A DNA stretch of 64,000 bases, taken from NCBI RefSeq assembly GCF_947090775.1, contig NZ_OX352321.1, positions 3,658,001 through 3,722,000 on the forward strand, given 5' to 3'. The translations under genes and the position numbers were made by a program. The stretch comes from Pseudarthrobacter sp. MM222. Its GTDB lineage: Bacteria; Actinomycetota; Actinomycetes; Actinomycetales; Micrococcaceae. Below are positions 1 through 7,534 of this stretch, one piece after another (position 1 is the stretch's first letter; each line of letters begins with the position of its first letter). The notes under the pieces are model-generated. The model was not told the DNA's origin. It worked only from the letters and a program-made list of their open reading frames with translations, and searched no databases.

Positions 1-410
1 CCGTTGCGGAAAGCGGCGGCGGTCTTCAGCCCGATCACGTCATCGTCCTCGCCGAAGATCCGGCGCCGCTCGGCGTGGCCCACTTCCGCGTAGCGGCCAC
101 CGACCTCGGCGATGATTTTGCCGCCGACTTCGCCGGTGAAGGCGCCCTCATCCTTCCAGAAGATGTCCTGGGCGCCGGAGGCTACCCCGGCAGCGCCGAG
201 GACCCGCGCCGCTTCGGCGAGCACCGGGTGGGATGGCAGGGCGAAGAGTTCGATCTCGCCGCTGCGCACTGCGGGGTGGCCCGCAGCGAACCCGGCGACG
301 TCGCGGCACCAGTCGAGTGTGCGATCGTAGCCGAAGTACATCTTGAGGCTGACGCCGATGATGGCCTTCGGCTGAGTTTGGCCCGCGGGGCCCTTAGCAG
401 GAAGTGACAC
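1..410 (-). CDS. Triosephosphate-isomerase-family sugar-phosphate isomerase (3' end outside window)
   Basis: The 136 visible codons belong to the TIM-barrel triosephosphate isomerase family. The N-terminal strand carries GVSLKMYF, with Lys in the position of the TPI phosphate-binding lysine, and VGHAERR holds the electrophilic histidine. The catalytic glutamate would lie beyond the window edge. The start chosen is a GTG (408-410) inside the end of the upstream isomerase gene, a 17-base overlap typical of translational coupling. The usual TPI asparagine before the lysine is replaced, as in TPI paralogues outside glycolysis. With a DAK kinase, an RpiB homologue and an importer alongside, the likely reaction is L-erythrulose-1-phosphate to D-erythrulose-4-phosphate (LerI/EryH role in Mycobacterium and Brucella tetritol pathways). 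The family is clear; the substrate is inferred from context. Confidence 0.82.
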   Translation of the reverse strand, partial: MSLPAKGPAGQTQPKAIIGVSLKMYFGYDRTLDWCRDVAGFAAGHPAVRSGEIELFALPSHPVLAEAARVLGAAGVASGAQDIFWKDEGAFTGEVGGKIIAEVGGRYAEVGHAERRRIFGEDDDVIGLKTAAAFRN

Positions 411-864
411 CCTCGTAGTCCTTAATCAAAGTGACTTTCTCGGCCGAGGCTGAGGTCTCGTCGAAGGTGTAGGTGAGCCATTCGCGGGCGAGCCGGCGGG
501 CAAGCTCGAGGCCGACGACACGCTGGCCGAAGGTGAGGACCTGGGCGTTGTTGCTCAGCACGGAGCGTTCCACCGAGAAGCTGTCATGGGCCGTGACGGC
601 ACGGATGCCGGGGACCTTGTTGGCAGCGATGGCGACACCAAGTCCGGTGCCACAGACCAGCAGCGCACGGTCCGCCTTGCCGGCGGCGATGAGCTCGGCC
701 GCGGCAATGGCCACGGAGGGGTAGGGGGTGTGGCTGGTGGCGTCCACGCCGACATCCTGGACGGATTCGACGAGGTCGCTCGCCTCAAGGTCGGCCTTCA
801 GGGTTTCCTTGTATTCGAATCCGGCGTCGTCGGATCCGATGACCAGGCGCAGTTTGGCGCTCAT
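394..864 (-). CDS. RpiB-family isomerase, probable D-erythrulose-4-phosphate isomerase
   Basis: This 156-residue protein has the RpiB/LacAB fold signatures: [10 protein letters not shown] near residue 10, [13 protein letters not shown] near residues 71-83 with the catalytic-type cysteine, and a conserved [12 protein letters not shown] segment. Its ATG overlaps the stop of the kinase gene (ATGA) and its stop lies inside the next isomerase gene, so the three genes are tightly coupled. RpiB proteins normally interconvert ribose-5-P and ribulose-5-P. In tetritol operons the homologue (DerI/EryI) converts D-erythrulose-4-P to D-erythrose-4-P, which enters the pentose phosphate pathway. That assignment rests on the neighbours, not on a residue visible here. 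Confidence 0.85.
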   Translation of the reverse strand: MSAKLRLVIGSDDAGFEYKETLKADLEASDLVESVQDVGVDATSHTPYPSVAIAAAELIAAGKADRALLVCGTGLGVAIAANKVPGIRAVTAHDSFSVERSVLSNNAQVLTFGQRVVGLELARRLAREWLTYTFDETSASAEKVTLIKDYEGVTSC

Positions 865-2603
865 GCGTTCTCCTTTGTAAGGGTTTTGGAAATGGCTCGT
901 ACGATCAGCGCCATGGAGACGGCGCCGGCATCGGGGGTACCGAGACTCTTCTCGGCGTGGGGACGTGCACGCCCCATGAGCGGCAGCAACTGTGCGGTGC
1001 CCTCGGCCGCCTGCTCGGCGACTGTAGCTGCCGCGTCCCAGGCTTCGCGGAGGGTCTGGCCGGCGCTGACGCCGGTGCTGAGCGAGTCGCGGAACGGGAC
1101 CAGGACATCCACCAGGGTTTTGTCGCCGGGTTTTGCCTTGCCGAATTCCATGATCGCGGCGGCAGCCCGGGCCACGCCGTCGGCGACGGCGCTCGCGTCG
1201 GGAGCCTTGGAGTCACCGAGGGCGTCACCGACGGCGCGGAGCGCCATCCCCCACAGCGCTCCCGACGTGCCGCCGGCCTTGTCAGCCCACGCGTCACCGG
1301 CGAGATGAAGCGTGGTCGCGGCCCCTGCCCCGCGGGCAACGGCGTCTGCGGCGGCGGCTACAGCCGCCCCGATTCCCCGTTCCATGCCGATGCCGTGGTC
1401 GCCGTCGCCGGCGATGGCATCGATCCTGCCGAGTTCATCGGCGTTGGCATCCACCACTGCCTTCGCCGAGCCCAGAACGTCAAGAATGCGGAGGGCTCCG
1501 GCGCGGGACTCTTCGGTAGCGTCCGGGATGGCGCTTTCGACGTCGTCAAAGCCGCCGGCGCCATGTCCCCCGCCGGGGACTTCCAGTGCCTCGGCCGTAA
1601 CGGCGCCGCGGCGGAACGATGGGGTGTCGGCCGGGGCATTCCAGAGGGATTCAAGTTCAGCGTCAAGCCAGAAGAGGGTCAGCGAGGTGCCGGCCATGTC
1701 GAAGCTGGTCACCAGCTCGCCCACCTGCGGGTCCACCGCTTCCAGGCCGGCTTCGGCAAGGAGCTGGGCAACGCGGCGGTAGACGACAAAGAGCTCTTCG
1801 TATTTGACGCTGCCCAGGCCGTTGAGGATGGGAACCACGCGGTGCGGGCTGTCACCTGTTCCTTCGGGGATCTCGGTGAGGAGCCTGGCGACCAGCAGTT
1901 CGGCGAGCTCATCCGCCGTCGGGATGTCCGTTTCGTCGATGCCCGGTTCACCGTGGATGCCCATCCCTACGGCCATGCGGCCTTCGGGGACGGAGAACAG
2001 CGGGTGGTCGGCGCCCGGCAGGGTGCAGCCGGAGAAGGCGACTCCGAAGGAGCGTGTGCGGTGGTTGGCGCGTTCGGCGATCTCCGCCACCTGGTCCATC
2101 GAATATCCGGCCTCCGCGGCGGCCGCGGCCACCTTGAAGACGGTCAGGTCGCCGGCGATGCCGCGCCGCTTGGTCCGCTCTGCCAGCGGCGCGGAGGAAA
2201 CGTCGTCGGTCACGGCAATGCTGCGGCAGTCGATGCCTTCCTTGCGCAGGCGATCCTGCGCCTGGTTGAAGTGCAGGACGTCCCCGGCGTAGTTGCCGTA
2301 GCCCAGGAGCACACCGCCGCCGTTGTTGGCCGCCTTGGCCACGTTGTACACCTGCTGGGCGGACGGGGAAGCGAACAGGTTGCCCATCGCGGCGCCGTGC
2401 GCCAGGCCCTGGCCCACCAGGCCGGCGAAGGCGGGGTAGTGGCCGGAGCCGCCGCCGATCACCAGCGCCACGGTGTCCGGTGTGCTCTTGGTGTTGCGGA
2501 CAACGCCGCCGGAAACGCGCTTCACCCAGCGTCCGTGGGAGGCGACAAAGCCCTCGATCATTTCGTCAGCGAAGGCTGCGGGTTGGTTGAACAGGCGGGT
2601 CAT
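861..2603 (-). CDS. DAK-family (DhaK-DhaL) tetrulose kinase
   Basis: This is a 580-residue single-chain, ATP-dependent dihydroxyacetone-kinase-type enzyme. The N-terminal DhaK domain shows [12 protein letters not shown] at about residues 50-61, SGCTLPG near 191, and GIHGEPG, whose His at about 217 matches the residue that binds the substrate carbonyl covalently. The C-terminal DhaL domain carries AGDGDHG at about 398-404 for Mg-ATP. The start is the ATG at 2601-2603, preceded by CAGGAGC; an open frame continues upstream but has no family similarity. It sits between the importer and two isomerases of an erythrulose route, so the expected product is L-erythrulose-1-P or D-erythrulose-4-P (LerK/DerK). 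Ordinary dihydroxyacetone phosphorylation cannot be excluded. Confidence 0.88.
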   Translation of the reverse strand: MTRLFNQPAAFADEMIEGFVASHGRWVKRVSGGVVRNTKSTPDTVALVIGGGSGHYPAFAGLVGQGLAHGAAMGNLFASPSAQQVYNVAKAANNGGGVLLGYGNYAGDVLHFNQAQDRLRKEGIDCRSIAVTDDVSSAPLAERTKRRGIAGDLTVFKVAAAAAEAGYSMDQVAEIAERANHRTRSFGVAFSGCTLPGADHPLFSVPEGRMAVGMGIHGEPGIDETDIPTADELAELLVARLLTEIPEGTGDSPHRVVPILNGLGSVKYEELFVVYRRVAQLLAEAGLEAVDPQVGELVTSFDMAGTSLTLFWLDAELESLWNAPADTPSFRRGAVTAEALEVPGGGHGAGGFDDVESAIPDATEESRAGALRILDVLGSAKAVVDANADELGRIDAIAGDGDHGIGMERGIGAAVAAAADAVARGAGAATTLHLAGDAWADKAGGTSGALWGMALRAVGDALGDSKAPDASAVADGVARAAAAIMEFGKAKPGDKTLVDVLVPFRDSLSTGVSAGQTLREAWDAAATVAEQAAEGTAQLLPLMGRARPHAEKSLGTPDAGAVSMALIVRAISKTLTKENA

Positions 2604-2698
2604 GGGAAAGCTCCTGGGCCTAACTAGGGCGAAGTCGTGATTCTGATGCTGAGGGGGTGAAGGGTTGGCGGCGGTATGCGCCGGGCCGGGCTTGGTAC

Positions 2699-2729
2699 GG
2701 GGGCGCCCTCGGATGAGGAGAACGCCCCC
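2699..2729 (-). promoter_or_regulatory. Intercistronic hairpin between importer and kinase genes
   Basis: GGGGGCG (2699-2705) pairs with CGCCCCC (2723-2729), and the interior contains a smaller CCTC/GAGG stem. It lies in the 133-base gap between the MFS stop and the kinase start. No U-run follows, so it is more likely a partial terminator or mRNA-processing structure that sets different transporter and enzyme levels than a full stop. The function is inferred. Confidence 0.35.
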
Positions 2730-2736
2730 GGGTCTG

Positions 2737-4101
2737 TTACGGCTCGGCGTGGTGTCCGGCTCCCGTGGGGTCCAGGGCTTCAGCCGGAATGCCTTCACTG
2801 ACCTTGCCTGAGCGGCTGAGCAGCACCATGAGAATGGCGGAAAGGAGCATGAAGCCGCCGACGACGAACATCGGTACGGTGTAGGCGCCGGTCAAGTCCT
2901 TGAGCCAGCCGGTGATGTAGCCGGCGCTGAAGCCTGCCAGGTTGCCCACCGTGTTGATCAGGGCAATGCCGGCTGCCGCCGCTGCTCCGGTGAGGAACTG
3001 CGTGGGTACGGTCCAGAAGTTGGGCAGTGCGGCGAAGATGGACATGGCCGTGATGGTGATGACGGCGATGGTGGCGGCCGGCGAGCCGGCGAACAGAGCC
3101 AGCGGGATGCTGAGGGCGCCGGTGAGAGCCGGAAGCGCGATGTGCCAGGTCTTGACGCCGCGCTTGGTGGCGTCCTTGGACCAGAAGTACAGGGCGAACG
3201 CTGCGGGCAGGTAAGGAATGGCGGTGATCAGGCCCTTCTGGAAGACATCGAACTTGGTGCCGTAGATGCCTTCGAAACCGGCGATGATCGTGGGCAGGAA
3301 GAACCCGAGAGCGTAGAGGCCATAGATGAAGCCGAAGTAGATGGCGGAAAGCATCCAGACGCGGCCGTTGCCGAAGACGGTGCGGACGCTGACGTGCTTG
3401 TTGCTGGCCGCGGTTTCCTTCTTTTCCGTCTCAAGGGCGGCGGTCAGCCAGGTCTTTTCCTCCTGCGTCAGCCACTTGGCCTTGGCGGGGGAATCGGCGA
3501 GGTAGAACCAGGCGATGATGCCGATGATGATGGCGGGGATGGCGACGCCGAAGAACATGACCCGCCAGCCAGCGAGTCCGAAGAGTCCGTGCTGCTGGAT
3601 CAGGAGGCCGGCGAGCGGGGCACCGATGACGGTGGTCAGCGGCTGGGCCAAGTAGAACAGGGCAAGGATCTTGCTGCGGTGCCGGGAGGGGACCCAGAGG
3701 CTGAGGAAGAGAATGGCGCCGGGGAAGAACCCGGCCTCGGCCACGCCCAGGATGAACCGCAGGACGTAGAGCTGTTCCACGTTGCCCACCCACGTAAACA
3801 GCAGGGAGACAATGCCCCAGCTGACCATGATGCGGGCAAGCCAGCGCCGGGCGCCAAACTTGTGGAGGGCCAGGTTGCTGGGGACCTCCAGTAGGATGTA
3901 GCCGATGAAGAAGACGCCGGAGGCGAAACCGAACTGCGCTGCCGAGAGGGCAAGGTCGGTGTTCATGCCATTGGGACCGGCGAACGAGATAGCTGTCCGG
4001 TCCAGGTAGTTGATGAAGAACATCAACGCAACGAACGGCACCAGCCGCATCGCCACTTTCCTGATTGCAGATCTTTCGACCACCGATTGTGTGGTGTCCA
4101 C
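2737..4101 (-). CDS. MFS transporter, anion:cation symporter (ACS) family
   Basis: This 454-residue protein has 12 predicted membrane segments. The first helix region reads VPFVALMFFINYLDRTAISFA and is followed by the ACS-type EVPSNLALHKFGARRWLARIM loop. A second conserved block, GVAEAGFFPGAILFLSLWVP, matches the tartrate/glucarate/phthalate transporter branch. The start is a GTG at 4099-4101 with AGGAGT 5 bases upstream; an ATG two bases earlier is out of frame. It is the first gene of the operon with the DAK kinase and isomerases and is transcribed from the promoter at 4213-4241. It probably imports a tetritol, tetrulose or related C4 acid; the exact substrate cannot be read from sequence. 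Confidence 0.85.
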   Translation of the reverse strand: MDTTQSVVERSAIRKVAMRLVPFVALMFFINYLDRTAISFAGPNGMNTDLALSAAQFGFASGVFFIGYILLEVPSNLALHKFGARRWLARIMVSWGIVSLLFTWVGNVEQLYVLRFILGVAEAGFFPGAILFLSLWVPSRHRSKILALFYLAQPLTTVIGAPLAGLLIQQHGLFGLAGWRVMFFGVAIPAIIIGIIAWFYLADSPAKAKWLTQEEKTWLTAALETEKKETAASNKHVSVRTVFGNGRVWMLSAIYFGFIYGLYALGFFLPTIIAGFEGIYGTKFDVFQKGLITAIPYLPAAFALYFWSKDATKRGVKTWHIALPALTGALSIPLALFAGSPAATIAVITITAMSIFAALPNFWTVPTQFLTGAAAAAGIALINTVGNLAGFSAGYITGWLKDLTGAYTVPMFVVGGFMLLSAILMVLLSRSGKVSEGIPAEALDPTGAGHHAEP

Positions 4102-4212
4102 ATTGACTCCTAGATGTTGGTCTCCGGCAGCGTCCTTCGCTGGATGCCGGGAGGGTGTCTCAGGGCCTGTTAACGCGAAGCTTGCCGGCCCGCGAGTAAG
4201 CCTGTGATTAAC

Positions 4213-4241
4213 ACCATAAGACCGTTTAGGAAATTGGTCAA
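4213..4241 (-). promoter_or_regulatory. Sigma-70-type promoter for the tetrulose operon
   Basis: On the minus strand TTGACC (4236-4241) and TATGGT (4213-4218) are separated by exactly 17 bases and point toward the MFS gene. The -35 hexamer lies within the 14-bp palindrome, so a bound repressor would block RNA polymerase. Confidence 0.6.
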
Positions 4242-4250
4242 CCGGTTGAC
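4237..4250. promoter_or_regulatory. Palindromic operator, probable GntR/FadR site
   Basis: GTCAACCGGTTGAC is a perfect 14-bp palindrome midway between the divergent importer and regulator genes. It overlaps the -35 elements of both predicted promoters. FadR-subfamily regulators bind short palindromes of this size, so the adjacent regulator is the obvious ligand. This is inferred from position and symmetry. Confidence 0.65.
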
Positions 4251-4274
4251 ATGTACGTTTCTCGAGGTGATTGT
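4246..4274 (+). promoter_or_regulatory. Possible promoter of the FadR-type regulator
   Basis: A consensus TTGACA (4246-4251) is followed after 17 bases by GATTGT (4269-4274), a poor -10. The -35 shares bases with the operator palindrome, consistent with autoregulation. Confidence is limited by the weak -10. Confidence 0.4.
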
Positions 4275-4307
4275 GCGGCACTTTTCCGGGGGCCGGGTTG
4301 TTAGGCT

Positions 4308-5072
4308 TTGAGTGTGTCCGTTAACTCCGCCGCATCGTCGGCCAAGATCAGTGCCGCCCTCGGTTCCATGGAACAAGGCTCGGTGGTGTCCGAGGTGGCA
4401 GAGCGGCTGCTGGCATATTTCACCAGCGGAGAGATCGCCGTCGGAACGCGGCTGCCGGCGGAACGTCAGTTGGCCGCATCCCTGGGTGTGGGCCGGTCCG
4501 CTGTTAGGGAGGCGTTGGCCGCCCTCGAGATCCTGGGGATCGTCATCGTCCGGCCCGGCTCCGGAACATATCTTCGGGACGGTATTTCCGAACTGCTCCC
4601 CCGCACCCTCAGCTGGGGGCTCATGCTGGGCGCCCCGCGCACCCGCGAACTCGTGGAACTCCGCGGCGGCCTCGAGGTGCAAGCCGGGCAGCTTGCAGCC
4701 CTGCGGATCAGCGATGAGGCGCTGGATCGGATGCGCGGCAACCTCGCCACGATGGAGGGCAGCCTGGACGATCTGGATGTCTTCGTGGAGGCCGACGCCG
4801 CCTTTCACCGTGAAATCGCCACCAGCTCGGGCAACCAGGTCCTGCAGGAACTCCTCCAGAGCATCCGCTCGCTGCTGCGCATCTGGGTTGACCGGGCGCT
4901 GACCGAGAAGGGCCATGCGGCGGCGGCCCTGGCCGAACACTGGGAGATCTTCCGCGCACTGGAAGCCCGGGACGAGGCTGCCGTCACGGCCGCCATGCAC
5001 TCGCACATGGACACGGCCGCCCGGCGCCTGCTGGCCGGGTTCGACGCCGACCAGGCTGAGGCCGGCACCTAG
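4308..5072 (+). CDS. GntR-family transcriptional regulator, FadR subfamily
   Basis: This protein of about 254 residues has an N-terminal winged helix (RLPAERQLAASLGVGRSAVREALA, with the wing RPGSGTYL) and an all-helical FCD ligand domain. DAAFHREI and the late HSHMDTA supply the Asp/His residues that bind metal or ligand in this fold. The start is uncertain: TTG at 4308, GTG at 4314 and ATG at 4368 are all in frame and none has a strong ribosome-binding site. It faces the tetrulose operon and probably represses it, releasing the 4237-4250 palindrome when the sugar or a phosphorylated intermediate is present. Confidence 0.88.
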   Translation: MSVSVNSAASSAKISAALGSMEQGSVVSEVAERLLAYFTSGEIAVGTRLPAERQLAASLGVGRSAVREALAALEILGIVIVRPGSGTYLRDGISELLPRTLSWGLMLGAPRTRELVELRGGLEVQAGQLAALRISDEALDRMRGNLATMEGSLDDLDVFVEADAAFHREIATSSGNQVLQELLQSIRSLLRIWVDRALTEKGHAAAALAEHWEIFRALEARDEAAVTAAMHSHMDTAARRLLAGFDADQAEAGT

Positions 5073-5127
5073 CTCCCCTGCCGGCGCCTCCTCCCCCGGC
5101 GTGCGAAATCGCTGGAAACCTGCGAAC

Positions 5128-5147
5128 TCGCCGGGACATTCCGGCGA
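5128..5147. terminator. Short hairpin between convergent genes
   Basis: TCGCCGG (5128-5134) and CCGGCGA (5141-5147) form a perfect 7-bp stem with a 6-base loop between the ends of the FadR-type gene and the convergent DUF1992 gene. There is no U-tract, so function as a bidirectional terminator is only suggested by position. Confidence 0.35.
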
Positions 5148-5197
5148 ACCGGCAGCTTTCCGGCGACTTCGGCCGGGCGGCGTGGCTGAAGCGGGAC

Positions 5198-5791
5198 TTA
5201 GGAAGGGCTCCAAATCCGGCGGCACCAGGGGCGTTTGGGCTCCGGTTCCGGCGGGGCAGGGGCAGCCGCGGCCTCCCGGCGGTCCCGCCAGCGTTCCAGT
5301 TCGGCGTCGACGTCGCGGGTCTTTGTGATCACGGGCGGCCCGCCCTGCAGCTGGCGCCGCGCGTCGATGACGCGCCTGTTGAAGTCCTCCAGGATGTCCC
5401 GCACCTGCTTTTCGGAAAATTCGGCATCAAGTTTGGCATCCAGCCCGGCGTCCTCGGTGCGGAGCAGAATGGCTTTCGGGCCCAGGCCAGTGACGTTCTC
5501 CCGCTGCAGCAGGCCCTTAACCCACCAGTCGGGATCATAGGCCTCCCCCAACCCCGGGATCTGCTTGCCCGCGTACTTCAGGTTGTCGAACTTCCCCTGC
5601 GCCATGGCGTCGCGGATGAGGTATTCGGCTTTCGCGGCGTCGTCCACTTTCGCCCGCTTCTGCCGGAGCTCTTCCTCGGCAGCCGTGAGCTCGTCGTTCT
5701 CCCGGGCCGTGCTGCCGCTGGCCCGCACCGCCCGAAGCTCGGCTGCCCGTTCCACGCGGCGCCGGAACGCTCCCGTTGAGCCGCTGCTCAT
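5198..5791 (-). CDS. DUF1992 (DnaJ-homologue subfamily C member 28-like) protein
   Basis: This is a 197-residue soluble protein. Residues 57-125 carry the DUF1992 signature: AEYLIRDAMAQGKFDNLKYAGKQI, then GLGEAYDPDWWVKGLLQREN. A charged helical region (EDFNRRVIDARRQL) follows, and the tail is proline-rich. The domain is named after human DNAJC28, but this protein has no J domain and no known activity. The ATG at 5789-5791 is the natural start. It is monocistronic, divergent from the glycine-tailed membrane protein and convergent with the FadR-type gene. Confidence 0.85.
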   Translation of the reverse strand: MSSGSTGAFRRRVERAAELRAVRASGSTARENDELTAAEEELRQKRAKVDDAAKAEYLIRDAMAQGKFDNLKYAGKQIPGLGEAYDPDWWVKGLLQRENVTGLGPKAILLRTEDAGLDAKLDAEFSEKQVRDILEDFNRRVIDARRQLQGGPPVITKTRDVDAELERWRDRREAAAAPAPPEPEPKRPWCRRIWSPS

Positions 5792-5972
5792 GAATCACCG
5801 CCGCCTCACATTGGAGTTCACTGACCCTCACTCCAGTATGCCGATCAGCATTACGGGAGCTCAACCGTCCGCCCGCTTCGATGGAGCGGCGGTTGCCGCC
5901 GCGAATTCGCATACGATACGAGCAAAAGCCGGCACGACATGGCGGCAGGAACCGGGATCCAGGGGGCGGGGC

Positions 5973-6446
5973 ATGGCGAAATTGAAGGTGACCGCGGCAA
6001 AAGGCCGGGTCACGCCGGACCACCGGCCCGAGGAGTTGCACGTTCCCCTTGCCAGCCTGCGCTGGACCCTAACCCGCAGGCTGTTGCTGGCCATTCCCGT
6101 CGGATTATTCTTTGCCGGCCTGCTGCTCGATCCGCTGGACGGGTCGGACTTCGGGACGCTCGGGTCAATCCTCGTGGGACAGGCGGCGGCCTTTGCCCTC
6201 GTCCTGACCCTCATCTGGCTCGCCGGGCGACGCCGAAGGGCCGCCTTTGCAGTCTCCGGCGGTGACCCGAACGCCGCCGGCATACTGCTGTTCGGCGTAC
6301 TGCCGCGGCGCACCTGTCACGCGGGCAGGCCAGGATCCGACGGCGGTTTCTACAGCGGCGGCGGACCCGGTTCCGGCTCCGGCGGCGACTGTAGCGGCGG
6401 TGGGGGCGGCGGAGGTGACGGCGGTGGGGGCGGCGGCGGCGACTGA
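5973..6446 (+). CDS. Membrane protein with glycine-rich C-terminal tail
   Basis: This is a 157-residue hypothetical protein. A short basic N-terminus precedes two membrane segments (around residues 37-53 and 67-84) that end in the positive-inside motif GRRRR. The last ~35 residues are almost all Gly with scattered Ser, Asp and one Cys. The start is the ATG at 5973 after AGGGGGCGGGGC; the frame is open further upstream, so a longer form is possible. Similar glycine tails occur on small actinobacterial membrane proteins of unknown role. No enzymatic motif is present, and the gene has no operon partner. Confidence 0.6.
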   Translation: MAKLKVTAAKGRVTPDHRPEELHVPLASLRWTLTRRLLLAIPVGLFFAGLLLDPLDGSDFGTLGSILVGQAAAFALVLTLIWLAGRRRRAAFAVSGGDPNAAGILLFGVLPRRTCHAGRPGSDGGFYSGGGPGSGSGGDCSGGGGGGGDGGGGGGGD

Positions 6447-6525
6447 GCCTTGGAAGCTGCCCGCCACTTCGCGCATGTGACGGCCCCCGGAGCGCGGCCG
6501 CGAACCGTCCGTCTACAATTCAAGT

Positions 6526-6546
6526 ATGTGAACAGGTCAGTCACAT
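6526..6546. promoter_or_regulatory. Inverted repeat upstream of the IclR gene
   Basis: ATGTGA-N9-TCACAT is a 6-bp inverted repeat 50 bases before the regulator's ATG. It includes ATGTGAACA (6526-6534), whose reverse complement TGTTCACAT recurs in the operator upstream of the transporter (7482-7490). The shared 9-mer suggests both are bound by the same IclR-type protein. Confidence 0.5.
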
Positions 6547-6595
6547 CCCTGGAGGCTGTGTCCTCGAGGAGGACCGTACGACCTCTGGAGCAGGC

Positions 6596-7432
6596 ATGAG
6601 CGAAGACCGGGGCAACCCGACCGTCAAATCCGCCGACCGCGCACTCACCGTGGTCGAATTCGTCGCGGGCAAGGGCTCGGCCAGCTTTACGGAAATCCTT
6701 GAAGGGCTTCACCTGCCCCGTTCGAGCGCACACGGGCTGCTGAACACCCTGTGCGCCGCCGGCTGGCTGGACCACAATACGGCTAACAAACAGTATTCGC
6801 TGGGGCTTCGGGCCTGGCAGGTCGGCCAGCTGTACACCGGTCACCAAACGCTGGCCAACGTCGCCAAGCCCGTAATGGACCGGCTCTCCGCGTCGCTCGG
6901 GGAGACAGTTCAGCTCGCCCTCCTGGACGGTGTCGAGAACGTGTACATCGCCATCAGCCAGACATCGGGAGGCATGCGGCTGGGTTCCTCCGTCGGCATG
7001 CGCCTGCTCGCCCATGCCACGGGGATCGGCAAGGCCCTGCTCAGCATGCTTGACCCCGCCGAGTCGAAGCGCCGTCTCGACTCGGTGGCGCTGCCCCGCC
7101 TGACGGACAAGACCGTCACGGATGTCGCGGCGCTCGCCGATCTCGTGGCAGCCGCCAAAGCCCAGGGTTTCGCGGTGGACGATGAGGAATATCTCGATGG
7201 GTGCCGCTGTGTCGCCGTTCCACTGACCAGTGCGGCAGGAGGGGGCATGTATGCCGCCCTTTCGGTCACCATGCCAACCGCCCGGACAGACGCGGACTGG
7301 CCCGGGAGTATCCTGCGGCCGCTGCTGGCAGCCGCCCAGGAAATCCGCGCCCTCCTCGGCGTCCGGGAACCGGACCTAGTTGTTCCCAGCACGGCACCGG
7401 TCCGGCCCCGGGACACGGCCCGCTCCGCGTAA
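6596..7432 (+). CDS. IclR-family transcriptional regulator of the rhamnonate-type locus
   Basis: This 278-residue protein has an N-terminal winged helix-turn-helix (ASFTEILEGLHLPRSSAHGLLN, about residues 28-50) and a GAF-like IclR effector domain with LAHATGIGKALL and DDEEYLDGCRCVAVPL, where the conserved Cys and Asp/Glu line the ligand pocket. It precedes a co-directional operon of transporter, dehydrogenase, L-rhamnonate dehydratase and FAH hydrolase. E. coli places an IclR-type regulator (RhmR) in the same position beside rhmD. The effector is probably the sugar acid or a keto-deoxy intermediate. Inverted repeats before this gene and before the transporter are candidate binding sites. Confidence 0.9.
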   Translation: MSEDRGNPTVKSADRALTVVEFVAGKGSASFTEILEGLHLPRSSAHGLLNTLCAAGWLDHNTANKQYSLGLRAWQVGQLYTGHQTLANVAKPVMDRLSASLGETVQLALLDGVENVYIAISQTSGGMRLGSSVGMRLLAHATGIGKALLSMLDPAESKRRLDSVALPRLTDKTVTDVAALADLVAAAKAQGFAVDDEEYLDGCRCVAVPLTSAAGGGMYAALSVTMPTARTDADWPGSILRPLLAAAQEIRALLGVREPDLVVPSTAPVRPRDTARSA

Positions 7433-7480
7433 CTCCGAATTCGCTTCTTGCCACACCCTGTGACCTGTGCCATACTCGCA

Positions 7481-7500
7481 TTGTTCACATTCGTGAACAA
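7481..7500. promoter_or_regulatory. Perfect inverted-repeat operator before the transporter operon
   Basis: TTGTTCACATTCGTGAACAA has two perfect 8-bp arms around a 4-base centre and lies 35 bases before the GTG of the MFS gene. It shares TGTTCACAT with the repeat before the iclR gene. Its location next to the translation start fits repression of the operon by the upstream IclR protein. Confidence 0.65.
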
Positions 7501-7534
7501 GAATTCATAACGATGAACTCAACGAGGAGTTAGC

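Noticed and set aside
957..2627. Open frame of over 500 codons on the plus strand opposite the kinase gene
   Set aside because: It is an antisense shadow typical of high-GC coding DNA; the minus strand has complete DAK-family motifs.
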